Source: CAZVWV01 sp964631745
GTDB taxonomy: Bacteria; Bdellovibrionota_C; UBA2361; JBGSMV01
Direction: 5' to 3'
NCBI GenBank assembly: GCA_964631745.1
Contig: CAZVWV010000026.1
Location: forward strand, 1-32,862
DNA: 32,862 nucleotides
Under the pieces are notes generated by a model that made no database searches, was not told the DNA's origin, and was given only the letters and a program-made list of their open reading frames with translations. This document shows, piece by piece, positions 14,483 to 23,076 of the stretch. Positions within the stretch are counted from its first letter, which is position 1. Every line of letters begins with the position of its first letter. Position numbers and translations under genes: made by a program.

Positions 14483-16921
14483 TTGAATCGTGACTCTATA
14501 ACTCGGCTAATTCCATTACTTACGCTGTGCTGTTTCTTTATATTAATCTTCGTTAACTTTTTTTATGTTGTCGAAACAGATCCCTTTGTTTCCTCTGATT
14601 TCCCGGCTCATTTAGCGCTCATTCGTTTATTGCAGGGTCACTTACTGCATGGTCGCATTGGTTTTTATGACTCCTCCCAATTCTTGGGCTGGCCTGCCTT
14701 CGAATTCTACGGTTTTGGTGGACATTTGGTCTTGGCTTTGGTGGCCGATCTCACCAGCTTCTTTTTCACAACGCCCCTACAAAAGGTAGTGCTCGTTACG
14801 CTGTTATTTCAAGCAGCACTTCTTCCGTTTAGTGTCTATTTTGCCGCATCCGCGATAGTCCCACAAAGGAGCAGATCTGAGAGTCTTCTCCTCGCTCTAT
14901 TTGCAGGTCTGCTATCATTTTGGTTTCTTAATCATCCTCAAAGTGATATGTCGATCGGCGCTGCGGCTATCTTTCAAATGGGCCTGGTACCTCAACTTTT
15001 GGCTTGGCATTTGGCGCTATTACATCTTGGATTTATTTTTCGCGGCATTTCGAAAGGCTCAAGTCCCCACATTTACCTCGGAGCGACACTCACGTTTGCG
15101 GCTCTTTTGTTGACCCATGAGCTTACCGCCTCATTCATGTTTTACTGTTCCGTGTGCTTTTTTCTCTTCTTTGACCGGGCGCGAATCTATTTAGCGGCCA
15201 TATATACGGTGGCGCTTAGCTTGACCGGATTCTGGCTCATACCGTTTTTGGCTTATTCAAAGGACTATGCGGTATTCTCTGCCTTGCCATTCTCAGGCGA
15301 TCTATTGAGTTTACTGTTTCGGTATCCGCTAAATCAATTGTTCGACTCTTTGCGAAATTTGGGGTTGCTCGTGTTAGGCCGTATAGATCTAACATTTATA
15401 ATATTGATGCTCTTGAGCTATGCAGTCTTATTTCTCCCCAAATTGAGACGGCACAGCTTGCTAATAGCCCCGTTTTTAGTTTTTGTATTTGGAGAACTAG
15501 TTTTTTCAAGCCCGATAGTTCAGGTGAGTTTGCCTTTTGCCTTACACTACTATCGTTATCAAGGTTTTGCACTTTGTGTGCTATTGGCAACCTTTGCCGC
15601 CGCTCCGGTAATCTTAATGCAAAACTTAACGTCATCATGCACTCGAGTAAAACGTGCCGCCCTATATGTCATACCGATTTTTGCCTTTGTCACCAGCTAC
15701 AACGTCCCAAATCTGATTCAGCAGCAATGGACAAATATTCCGAAAGACTTTTATGCGTCTCAAGACCAAGTTTTGGAACTCCTACGAAATCAACAAGGTC
15801 GTGTGCTATTCGAAAATGGATACAACGAAAAAGTGTTTAGTTTGTCAACCCCACACTATATGCCAGCAGAGCTATTTTTTCGAACCGGGCGAGAAACGCT
15901 TAACGGTTTATTTGCTCACAGCTCTTTTAGCTATATTTTTTCGTTGATTAGCTTAAAAGGCCTGGGGGCAGATCTGTATTCGATCGATGTGCCAGTTAGC
16001 AAGGAGGCTACTAATATTAGTACGGAAGCCCGTATTAATTACTTAAAAGAGACCGGTGTCACGCAGATTGTGGCGTATTCGGACGCATTTACTTCAAGCT
16101 TGGCAAACTTTTTGGGCCAGCCATCGCGGCAAGTTGGGCCATACAAGCTCTTTGATTTGGACGGTGTGGTGACTTCCCCAGTGCAGTGCTTGAAACGTCC
16201 TCTGGTAGGGTATTTGGGAGAGAGCTCAACCCTACCTTTTAGATTTATCGAGCTTTACTTTCACTCGCGAGAATCGCTGCAAACAACCTTCACTTCGGTG
16301 AATCTTGCAATTGACGATCTTGATGTTGTGTCCCTCGATGTATTACTTATCAACACGGAAACCTACTCTAGCGATGCGATTTCTCGATTCTATCGGGAAC
16401 ACCCCCAACTTAAATCCCCGACGATATTGGAGGTAAACCCGATCAATCTGCCAAGTATTAATTCTACTAAGCCAAATTATGAAGTCAACCGCGAGAGCTA
16501 TTATTACCTGGGTTTGGAAAATTACTTCGACCGGAAACTTGAAATTAGGCGTAAACTTAAGAATCTCACGCTCTCTGCGCCGCCATGTCTATCGTCCGGT
16601 TCATATTCTTTTAAATTCAGCCCCGACGGCCAGTCTTTCGAAATCGATAATTTAGAAATTGGAAAACCAGTATTAATAAATTATAGCTATTTCCCCTATT
16701 GGCAAAGCAGTCAGGCTCAGCTCTTCCGATCGCAAGGTGAACGCATGCTACTAGTGCCCGAGGCAACGAAGATTACTGCAAATTACTCACGGTATAGTAG
16801 TAGAGTTGTATGGGTGGGCATACTACTAAGCTTGTTAGGTTTGGTGCTGTTAGTAAGTTTTGCGGTGGGCGTGCCATTAAAACTGTCGCGGTTTCTCACG
16901 CCAGACAGCTCCACAGACTAG
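14483..16921 (+). CDS. Large polytopic membrane protein, GT-C/PTPS-related-like
   Basis: 812 residues starting at a TTG with GAGGGGG 6-7 nt upstream. The first 400 residues carry about ten membrane helices; the first loop has an acidic-aromatic stretch (DFPAHL, then FYDSSQFLGWPAFEFYG) in the place where GT-C glycosyltransferases hold catalytic acids. A long extracytoplasmic domain (about 410-780) and one final membrane helix follow. The layout resembles the 'PTPS-related' membrane proteins and YfhO-like GT-C proteins, thought to use lipid-linked sugars; function is inferred. Its TAG and that of the next, convergent gene share the palindromic CTAG. Confidence 0.7.
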   Translation: MNRDSITRLIPLLTLCCFFILIFVNFFYVVETDPFVSSDFPAHLALIRLLQGHLLHGRIGFYDSSQFLGWPAFEFYGFGGHLVLALVADLTSFFFTTPLQKVVLVTLLFQAALLPFSVYFAASAIVPQRSRSESLLLALFAGLLSFWFLNHPQSDMSIGAAAIFQMGLVPQLLAWHLALLHLGFIFRGISKGSSPHIYLGATLTFAALLLTHELTASFMFYCSVCFFLFFDRARIYLAAIYTVALSLTGFWLIPFLAYSKDYAVFSALPFSGDLLSLLFRYPLNQLFDSLRNLGLLVLGRIDLTFIILMLLSYAVLFLPKLRRHSLLIAPFLVFVFGELVFSSPIVQVSLPFALHYYRYQGFALCVLLATFAAAPVILMQNLTSSCTRVKRAALYVIPIFAFVTSYNVPNLIQQQWTNIPKDFYASQDQVLELLRNQQGRVLFENGYNEKVFSLSTPHYMPAELFFRTGRETLNGLFAHSSFSYIFSLISLKGLGADLYSIDVPVSKEATNISTEARINYLKETGVTQIVAYSDAFTSSLANFLGQPSRQVGPYKLFDLDGVVTSPVQCLKRPLVGYLGESSTLPFRFIELYFHSRESLQTTFTSVNLAIDDLDVVSLDVLLINTETYSSDAISRFYREHPQLKSPTILEVNPINLPSINSTKPNYEVNRESYYYLGLENYFDRKLEIRRKLKNLTLSAPPCLSSGSYSFKFSPDGQSFEIDNLEIGKPVLINYSYFPYWQSSQAQLFRSQGERMLLVPEATKITANYSRYSSRVVWVGILLSLLGLVLLVSFAVGVPLKLSRFLTPDSSTD

Positions 16922-18891
16922 TTAAACTCGATCTTTTGATAATCTCCATTGGGCCAGTTGCCTTCGTACCAAACTGACTCCTGAGCGGGGATTCCGGCGA
17001 CGCTCACATCCCAAATATTCACGGTTACAGTGTAAACTTGCGAACCATTTTGGAAATTGCGGTAATAGAGCGGTTTGTTGAGCTGCATCGGATCTGTGTA
17101 GGTTTGCTTCGGTCCTAAGGCTCTGCCAAGCTTAAAGTGCATCTCGGGGAAATCCGGCCAGTGGTCGATATCTCCAAGAATGTAGCTATGTCCGAATGGA
17201 TCCTGCTTCCAACTAAAGGATATTGAACCATCGTACATCAATACATGTCCTAGACGATGTCTCATCCACTGTCTAATGACATCGTCGGACCAAGTAATAT
17301 CGGGCGTACATTGAGCCGTGGCTACGTTTTGCCCAGAATTCGCGTCATTCGGGGGCACGAAGCTATCTTCGCCGTACGGTGTGAAGGCCTCTTCAACCGC
17401 ATCCCAGCGTTTGAACCATTCCACATTGTTCTGAAATGGCCAGCCACCCCAATTTCCGTAACTTTCAAATTTTGGACCGTGAAAGGTTGCGCGCGCCAGA
17501 ATACTGGAAGGTCGCTCCATTGTGCCAGGCGTGGTGAAGTGTTCGTTTGTACGAACGATAAAATGGTCTCTAAGCGGCTGCACAAAATTCATAATGTAAT
17601 ATTCGAATGTAGGCTCTACATAATCGGCGTACTCGGCACAGGTCATATAATTTCCGTCATTGTCCGGGTCAATCAATGTTGAAGGAGAAAGAAGATAGCA
17701 GGGAACCCCCTGTGTAGGCCCATCTTCAAATGTGATTCCCTGTACTGCTGATTGAAATTCAGGCTTCATAAGAATTGCTTCTCGCATCGGTCCAGCCATC
17801 CACTCCACCAGATTCTTGTCGCGTGTGTCGCCTAGATCATATTGGATCCCATTGTAAGTATATTTTCCATCCCAAACGCCCTTAATTGCATTCGGCGACC
17901 AATTAAGCGCATATCCCCCGCACCAGATCGGAATCAGTGCGTTGTTCTGATCCCTTAAGAACCAATCCACTCCGCGTATAGCGTTTTCATACACAGCAAT
18001 AGCTATTGCATAATTCGGATTGTGCCAAGCGGAAGCATAGGCCCAGTCTGATGGGCGAATAGTTGGCGGAAAGTGTGTAGGGTCTTGAGTTGTTGCAGTT
18101 TGTAAACAGTAGTTAACCGAGAACTTCACGCTGTCAGCCCAATCGGCGTGACCATGTGCACGCGCGCGTTGCTTTACGGTGTTGATATCTTCGACGATAT
18201 TGTAGGCTGCGATCTCTTGCAGCTCATACAGCATCTCTTCAGGCCAGCTGTTAATCCACACCATTGCGCCCGCCAAGCGTGGATACGGGCGAGGATCGAT
18301 CGTTGGTGTTGGCGTCGGTGTGGGCGTGGGCGTGAAGGTTGGTGTTTGTGTTGAAGTTGGGGTCGGCGTCTGTGTAGCGGTGACGGTATAGGTCGCAGTC
18401 GGAGTGGCTGTAATGTCGCCGGATTCCGGAGTTGGTGATGGCGCAATCGTTGGAGGACCCTCGCCAGCACCTCGACGCATTTCGCAGATCGTCACGAGCT
18501 GGTTAAGGGTAGTAATCTCGGCTTTGAGCTTTAGAAGCTGACGCTTTAATTCGGCCTTGAGTCCCAGTTTTTTGGAGTTAGTTGAGAATTTTATTATACG
18601 ATTCGACAACTTAGAACTTTGATTACCCAAAGCCTGCAATTTTTTCGTGACCCAGTTTTCGCTTACAACTTTGAAGCGCTTAGATCGAGAGAGCAGGATT
18701 TCATTGAGCTGCCCAGCTTTTGTATCTGCAAGTGCAGCCGGGTTTCGGTAACAGGCGTAGTTAAAGCTTGAATTTGGTTGGGAAAAGTAGGTACGGTTCC
18801 TATTATTTACCTTTATAACCTCCGCACGCAGGCCTGCCGTGTTCACTAGGAAACACAGGAAAAGGATGAATAATTTACTATACTTACACAC
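16918..18891 (-). CDS. Secreted protein with coiled coil, Thr-Pro linker and GH-like domain
   Basis: 657 residues. Start GTG at 18891 (weak ribosome site), signal peptide LFILFLCFLVNTAGLRA. Residues about 55-138 are a Lys/Leu-rich coiled coil. Residues 146-200 are a Thr/Pro-repeat linker, as in extracellular enzymes. The remaining 450 residues are rich in Trp, Tyr and Asn (ITFEDGPTQGVPC, HVLMYDGSISFSW, YYRNFQNGSQVYTVTVNIW) and resemble putative TIM-barrel glycoside hydrolases whose genomic homologues end in a 'YYRxFxNGxVxVN' strand; the acid residues at ITFEDG are plausible catalytic ones. The enzyme assignment is inferred. Convergent with the 812-aa gene. Confidence 0.7.
   Translation of the reverse strand: MCKYSKLFILFLCFLVNTAGLRAEVIKVNNRNRTYFSQPNSSFNYACYRNPAALADTKAGQLNEILLSRSKRFKVVSENWVTKKLQALGNQSSKLSNRIIKFSTNSKKLGLKAELKRQLLKLKAEITTLNQLVTICEMRRGAGEGPPTIAPSPTPESGDITATPTATYTVTATQTPTPTSTQTPTFTPTPTPTPTPTIDPRPYPRLAGAMVWINSWPEEMLYELQEIAAYNIVEDINTVKQRARAHGHADWADSVKFSVNYCLQTATTQDPTHFPPTIRPSDWAYASAWHNPNYAIAIAVYENAIRGVDWFLRDQNNALIPIWCGGYALNWSPNAIKGVWDGKYTYNGIQYDLGDTRDKNLVEWMAGPMREAILMKPEFQSAVQGITFEDGPTQGVPCYLLSPSTLIDPDNDGNYMTCAEYADYVEPTFEYYIMNFVQPLRDHFIVRTNEHFTTPGTMERPSSILARATFHGPKFESYGNWGGWPFQNNVEWFKRWDAVEEAFTPYGEDSFVPPNDANSGQNVATAQCTPDITWSDDVIRQWMRHRLGHVLMYDGSISFSWKQDPFGHSYILGDIDHWPDFPEMHFKLGRALGPKQTYTDPMQLNKPLYYRNFQNGSQVYTVTVNIWDVSVAGIPAQESVWYEGNWPNGDYQKIEFN
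18292..18456 (-). repeat. Thr-Pro-coding low-complexity repeat
   Basis: The minus strand encodes an imperfect (Thr-Pro)n tract, with near-tandem 6-bp ACGCCC/ACACCG-type units clearest at 18300-18350. It forms the interdomain linker of the secreted protein. Such tracts can vary in length by slippage. Confidence 0.75.
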
Positions 18892-19062
18892 AGACTGACG
18901 ATGCTACAACAACTACACTGTGTATATTTGCACTTATCGGGCCAGAATTAGGGATGCGGCTATCTTGCTATATTACTAGCTCGGCGGGCGACCGGTGACA
19001 CTTCCGGAATCAATCCGCCACGACAATGGCTACGAAAATTTCGTATGCGAACTGGTGAATAG

Positions 19063-21330
19063 TTATGGCCGCAACGTATTCAGCGCCGAGCCAGCTTTAA
19101 ACCATGCAATCTGCTCAGCCGTCAAAGTATGCTTCAACTTCACCGAGCTCTGGCTGCCGTCAGCATGTTTAAGTTGCATGGTCACTTCAGAGCCAGGACT
19201 AATACTCTTTAATCCTAGTATGCTTATGCGATCAGATTCCTGTACTAGATCGTAATCTTTAGGATCACAAAAAGTGAGAGGCAAGACGCCCTGTTTCTTT
19301 AAATTAGTTTCGTGAATACGCGCAAATGTTTTCACTACTACAGCTTTGCAACCCAAGTATCTGGGCGACATGGCGGCATGTTCGCGAGAGGATCCTTCGC
19401 CGTAGTTTTCATCACCGACTACTATCCAACTTAGTCCCTGAGCCTTATAGCTCTTTGCTAGCTCCGGATAAGAGAGACTTTTAGCTCCGCTTAACACATG
19501 CGTGCCTTTACCAGCCTCGCCTGTGAATGCATTCACCGCGCCTAAAAACATATTGTCAGAAATCTTGGGTAAGTGCCCACGATATTTCAACCACGGGCCT
19601 GCCGCAGAGATGTGATCGGTCGTGCACTTGCCTTTGGCCTTTAATAGCAACAATAAATCACTCCAATCTTCCCCGTTCCAAGGTTCGAATACATCCAAGA
19701 AAGCCAGCCGATCACTCTTGGGATCTATGGCGATCTGAATTTTTTTGCGTTCCGCTACATCTGCTTTTGGTGCAATTAATCCAAACTTGCTAAAAACATA
19801 CCCATTAGGCGGGAGATCGTTCCCCTGTGGTTCTGAGAACTTAAAATCCTTGCCGGCAGAATCTAAAAGTGTGTCAGAACTCGGATCGAAACTAAGTTTG
19901 CCAGCGAAAGCCGTAGCCGTAACCAGTTCAGGCGACCCAATAAAGGCCAGGGTTTCACTATTTCCGTCATTTCTGGCTTTAAAGTTCCTATTATAGCTTG
20001 TGACGATTGTGTTCTTCTCGCCGGCTTTGATATCATCCCGTTTCCACTGCCCGATACAGGGTCCACAGGCATTTGCTAGAACTGTCGCGCCAACCTGCTC
20101 AAAGATCTTCATAAAGCCATCGCGCTGAATCGTCTGAAAAACTTGATCTGAGCCGGGAGTAACCATTAATGGCGTTTTAACTTTTAAGCCTTGATCAATG
20201 GCCTGTTTGGCCACGGAGGCAGCGCGGCCGATATCTTCATAGGAAGAGTTCGTGCAGCTTCCAATCAACGCCACCCTGACATCATCGGGGTAGCCGTTCT
20301 CGGCCACGGCTTTCTTCATCTCCGAGGCGCCACGATGCAGGTCGGGCGTATGCGGCCCCACCCAACCGGCTTTAAGCGTTGATAGATCTATCTCTAGAAC
20401 TTCGTCGTAGTATTTCCCGGGATTTTGCAGGACTTCAGAGTCTGGATTGAGCGCCTCTTTGTACTTATCGGCCTGCTCTGCAACTTCGGCCCGCTCGGTT
20501 GCTCTAAGATATGCGCCCATGCGTTGGTCATAAGGGAATACGGAGCAGGTAGCGCCAAGTTCTGCGCCCATGTTGGTGATGGTAGCTTTACCCGTGCAGC
20601 TAATACTCTCAGTGCCTGGTCCGAAATATTCGACAATTTTTCCGGTTCCGCCAGCAACAGTTAGAGCTCCAGCAACCTTTAAGATCACATCTTTTGCACT
20701 GGCCCAGCCGCTTAGTTTACCTGAGAGCTTTACCCCCAAGATCTTCGGATTCAAAAGGCCCCATGGCTGATCCGCCATTACATCAACGGCATCCGCGCCA
20801 CCCACACCGATAGCCAACATGCCCAATCCGCCGGCATTGGGCGTATGGGAATCAGTGCCGATCATCATTCCGCCCGGAAAGGCGTATTGTTCAAGCACTA
20901 CCTGATGGATAATTCCGGCCCCGGCGTTCCAAAATCCGATTCCGTAACGTTCGCTGCAAGTACGCAAAAAGTCGTACACCTCTCGGTTGTCATCAACTGA
21001 CTTCAGTAAATCCTTCTGCGCCCCAACCCTGGCCTGTATCAAATGATCGCAGTGTACAGTAGTGGGAACCGCAACGGTGTCACGACCGGTCACCATAAAC
21101 TGTAAAAGTGCCATTTGCGCCGTAGCGTCCTGCATGGCCACTCGGTCGGGCCGAAAAAATAAGGTGCTCTTGCCTCTGACGGGCAGATCACTTGGCCAGT
21201 TAGCGATATGTGAAAAGAGAATCTTCTCCGCTAAAGTTAGAGCTTTGCCGAACTTGCTTCTAGCCTGTTCGTGTTTTGCCTTCAGAGACTCATACAGTTT
21301 AACTATGCGTGCTAGATCTGCTTTTTCCAT
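19063..21330 (-). CDS. acn: Aconitate hydratase, mitochondrial-type
   Basis: 755 residues. Converts citrate to isocitrate in the TCA cycle in the cytoplasm. The [4Fe-4S] cysteines are present at C359 (IGSCTNSS) and C422/C425 (NACGPCIGQW). Other signatures are GTDSHTPNAGGLG (158-170) and the swivel-domain GDENYGEGSSREHA. Length and sequence match mitochondrial aconitase (ACO2 type) rather than the roughly 890-residue AcnA or the AcnB type. ATG with GAGGG 4 nt upstream. It lies 61 nt downstream of yajQ on the same strand. Confidence 0.96.
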   Translation of the reverse strand: MEKADLARIVKLYESLKAKHEQARSKFGKALTLAEKILFSHIANWPSDLPVRGKSTLFFRPDRVAMQDATAQMALLQFMVTGRDTVAVPTTVHCDHLIQARVGAQKDLLKSVDDNREVYDFLRTCSERYGIGFWNAGAGIIHQVVLEQYAFPGGMMIGTDSHTPNAGGLGMLAIGVGGADAVDVMADQPWGLLNPKILGVKLSGKLSGWASAKDVILKVAGALTVAGGTGKIVEYFGPGTESISCTGKATITNMGAELGATCSVFPYDQRMGAYLRATERAEVAEQADKYKEALNPDSEVLQNPGKYYDEVLEIDLSTLKAGWVGPHTPDLHRGASEMKKAVAENGYPDDVRVALIGSCTNSSYEDIGRAASVAKQAIDQGLKVKTPLMVTPGSDQVFQTIQRDGFMKIFEQVGATVLANACGPCIGQWKRDDIKAGEKNTIVTSYNRNFKARNDGNSETLAFIGSPELVTATAFAGKLSFDPSSDTLLDSAGKDFKFSEPQGNDLPPNGYVFSKFGLIAPKADVAERKKIQIAIDPKSDRLAFLDVFEPWNGEDWSDLLLLLKAKGKCTTDHISAAGPWLKYRGHLPKISDNMFLGAVNAFTGEAGKGTHVLSGAKSLSYPELAKSYKAQGLSWIVVGDENYGEGSSREHAAMSPRYLGCKAVVVKTFARIHETNLKKQGVLPLTFCDPKDYDLVQESDRISILGLKSISPGSEVTMQLKHADGSQSSVKLKHTLTAEQIAWFKAGSALNTLRP

Positions 21331-21391
21331 GAACCCTCACTTATTCGATTCTTGTCGCTATCTTTACTTGTCGCTCCCCATTGAGCGTCCA

Positions 21392-21877
21392 TCAATCTCT
21401 AAAATTGTTAAACTGCAGCTCCATCTCAGTCAAACTAGTACGCAGATGCTGAATGACCGCCTGCAAATCATCGCGCTTTTTGCCAGAAACACGGATCTGA
21501 TTCCCTTGAATTTGACTTGTAATCTTTAGGCCACTAGCTTTTAGATTCTTATTAACCTTCTTTAACTCTTCATCGGTCAAACCCTGCTTAACCTTCAGTA
21601 GTTGCCGCAACGTATCACCCCCGGCAGGTTGAACCTCTAACCATTCGATACTTTTAAGACTAACACCACGTTTAGCCAATTTCTGCTTAAGCAATTCCTG
21701 CACAGCCTTTAATTTTAGCTGATCATCCGCCACGATAGTAATCTCTGCCTCTTTAAGCTCGACTGAGCTTTTCGAGCCTTTGAAATCATAGCGCGTGCCG
21801 AGTTCTCGGCGCACCTGATCAACTGCGTTTAATACCTCTTGTAAATCGACCTCCGAGACCACATCGAACGACGGCAT
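21392..21877 (-). CDS. yajQ: YajQ-family nucleotide-binding protein
   Basis: 161 residues, the family's normal length. It starts MPSFDVVSEVDLQEVLNAVDQ and has the hallmark RYDFKGSKSSVEL; the ending is IQGNQIRVSGKKRDDLQ. YajQ proteins bind cyclic di-GMP in Xanthomonas and have been linked to RNA or transcription-factor binding. AGGAG lies 6 nt before the ATG. It starts 23 nt after the PP2C-like gene and precedes aconitase. Confidence 0.95.
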   Translation of the reverse strand: MPSFDVVSEVDLQEVLNAVDQVRRELGTRYDFKGSKSSVELKEAEITIVADDQLKLKAVQELLKQKLAKRGVSLKSIEWLEVQPAGGDTLRQLLKVKQGLTDEELKKVNKNLKASGLKITSQIQGNQIRVSGKKRDDLQAVIQHLRTSLTEMELQFNNFRD

Positions 21878-21900
21878 ACTACACTCCTGGCTTCACTAAT

Positions 21901-22686
21901 CTAAAAACCCACTTCTAATGCATTCCTAAGATATACCGCCTCCGGGCCTATGCGGGCAGTCATAAAAAAAACGCTTGGTTCTGCAATCGTTAAAAGTCTT
22001 GCCGAGATCTGCTGACAGTTCAAGTATGTTTCCTGCGAGAGCTCTGTAAGTGCGGCTTTTAACTGACCCGATTTGTCTTTAGTCAAGTTCGATGAAAAAA
22101 ATAAGATAATATCCTGGGCAGAGGCCGGCACCGAGGCTAACTCTACTGAAACTAGTGAGTTTGAGCCGACAAAACCATGCGCCGGTTCTTCAGTCATTAT
22201 TGAATTATCAAAAAACGGGAAGAGCGTGCCGTCACGAAAGAGGTAGGCGGATCCATCACCAACTTTGCCGGCTGCGACCGAATCACTTTCAATCACAAGC
22301 GCCAAGAGAGAGGCCGCCATCCGCCCTCCTGCAGCCAGCTTGTGCCCAAAGTTGTAAACTGAACTGTTGGCGTTCTTGAAGCCAGTTTCGAGCATAGCAA
22401 CACTCGGATCAGAGAGATCCCCGTTACTCTCATGGGTGCTGGCTCCATTTAGCGGAGCCGTTTCAGCACAGTATTGGAAAACCCCGTCGACAAAATGCTC
22501 CAACGCCAAACGACATGCGACCTGCCCGCCTATATTACCCCGCGCGGCTGAGGCACCAACTACAACTAAGCTCCCGGGTTTAGCGCGCGGATTCAGCGCG
22601 ACATAGGAACAGGTTTCCAGACTGGCATCTGAACGCCTATAAAACTGGCAGTCAATCTTGGTCAGATGTGGGCCCATGCTACTCAT
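21901..22686 (-). CDS. PP2C-like protein, probably catalytically dead
   Basis: About 261 residues. The fold pattern of PP2C phosphatases can be followed (GGRMAASLLALVIESDSVAAGKVGDGSAYLFRDG matches 'GTTLVAA..HVGDSRAYLLRDG'). The metal-binding aspartates are mostly missing: the DGMGGH region reads GASAARGNIGG, the 'SDGL' region reads SSNL, and the final 'DN' region reads EPS. Only the GD in KVGDG remains. It is therefore probably a pseudophosphatase. The start is uncertain: ATG 22686 is chosen; GTG 22704 and ATG 22677 are alternatives, none with a strong ribosome site. It lies 23 nt upstream of yajQ. Confidence 0.65.
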   Translation of the reverse strand: MSSMGPHLTKIDCQFYRRSDASLETCSYVALNPRAKPGSLVVVGASAARGNIGGQVACRLALEHFVDGVFQYCAETAPLNGASTHESNGDLSDPSVAMLETGFKNANSSVYNFGHKLAAGGRMAASLLALVIESDSVAAGKVGDGSAYLFRDGTLFPFFDNSIMTEEPAHGFVGSNSLVSVELASVPASAQDIILFFSSNLTKDKSGQLKAALTELSQETYLNCQQISARLLTIAEPSVFFMTARIGPEAVYLRNALEVGF

Positions 22687-22781
22687 TAGCTCTGATTTTC
22701 CCACGATTTGAATGTAATAACAAAGGGGTGTATCCGTTCATGGGGTAACATCTATTGCAAACCACCAGGAGATCTATACAG

Positions 22782-22985
22782 CCCCTATTAAGGGGCCGAT
22801 TTGTACTCAAATCGGGGGTGGAAAAAACTAACCGTCAAAGGAGGCTGACGCGAAACGTTGAGCGTCAGATTCCTCTTTATGCAGAAAAACAGCAAACCCG
22901 ATTAGGGTTTTCCATCCGAATCGGCAGAATTACCGCATGGTGTCGAACTGATCGAGCCCCACTTTATCGTCCCCCTGAACGGTTA
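22782..22985. other. Structured intergenic segment, possible ncRNA or leader
   Basis: No gene is present in 22705-23076. Paired segments: CCCCT/AGGGG (22782-22795), CCGATTTG/CAAATCGG (22796-22815), a 14-bp bulged stem AAAG-AGG-CTGACGC with GCGTCAG-CCT-CTTT (22837-22878, 10-nt loop), AAACCC/GGGTTT (22894-22910), and the competing CCGATT/AATCGG (22898-22924). A 7-bp closing pair, TAACCGT (22829-22835) with ACGGTTA (22979-22985), encloses the last three. The two overlapping stems are mutually exclusive, as in a switch. On the minus strand it would be a leader for the PP2C-like gene; on the plus strand, a free RNA. No known family recognised. Confidence 0.35.
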
Positions 22986-23007
22986 CAAAGGGTTAACAGA
23001 CATAAAA

Positions 23008-23031
23008 ACGCCCCTCACAAGGAGGGGCGTT
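23008..23031 (-). terminator. Rho-independent terminator of the porin gene
   Basis: Perfect GC-rich hairpin, AACGCCCCT(C) with GAGGGGCGTT around a 5-nt loop. On the minus strand it is followed by a T-run (TTTTTATG), so it terminates the porin transcript about 45 nt after its stop codon. Confidence 0.85.
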
Positions 23032-23076
23032 CTTAAGGATATATTCAAGTCTTTCGACTTAAAACCCTAGAGCCTA

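Noticed and set aside
22829..22985. Known RNAs (tmRNA, SRP RNA, RNase P, cyclic di-GMP riboswitch)
   Set aside because: Their invariant sequence blocks were looked for on both strands and not found.
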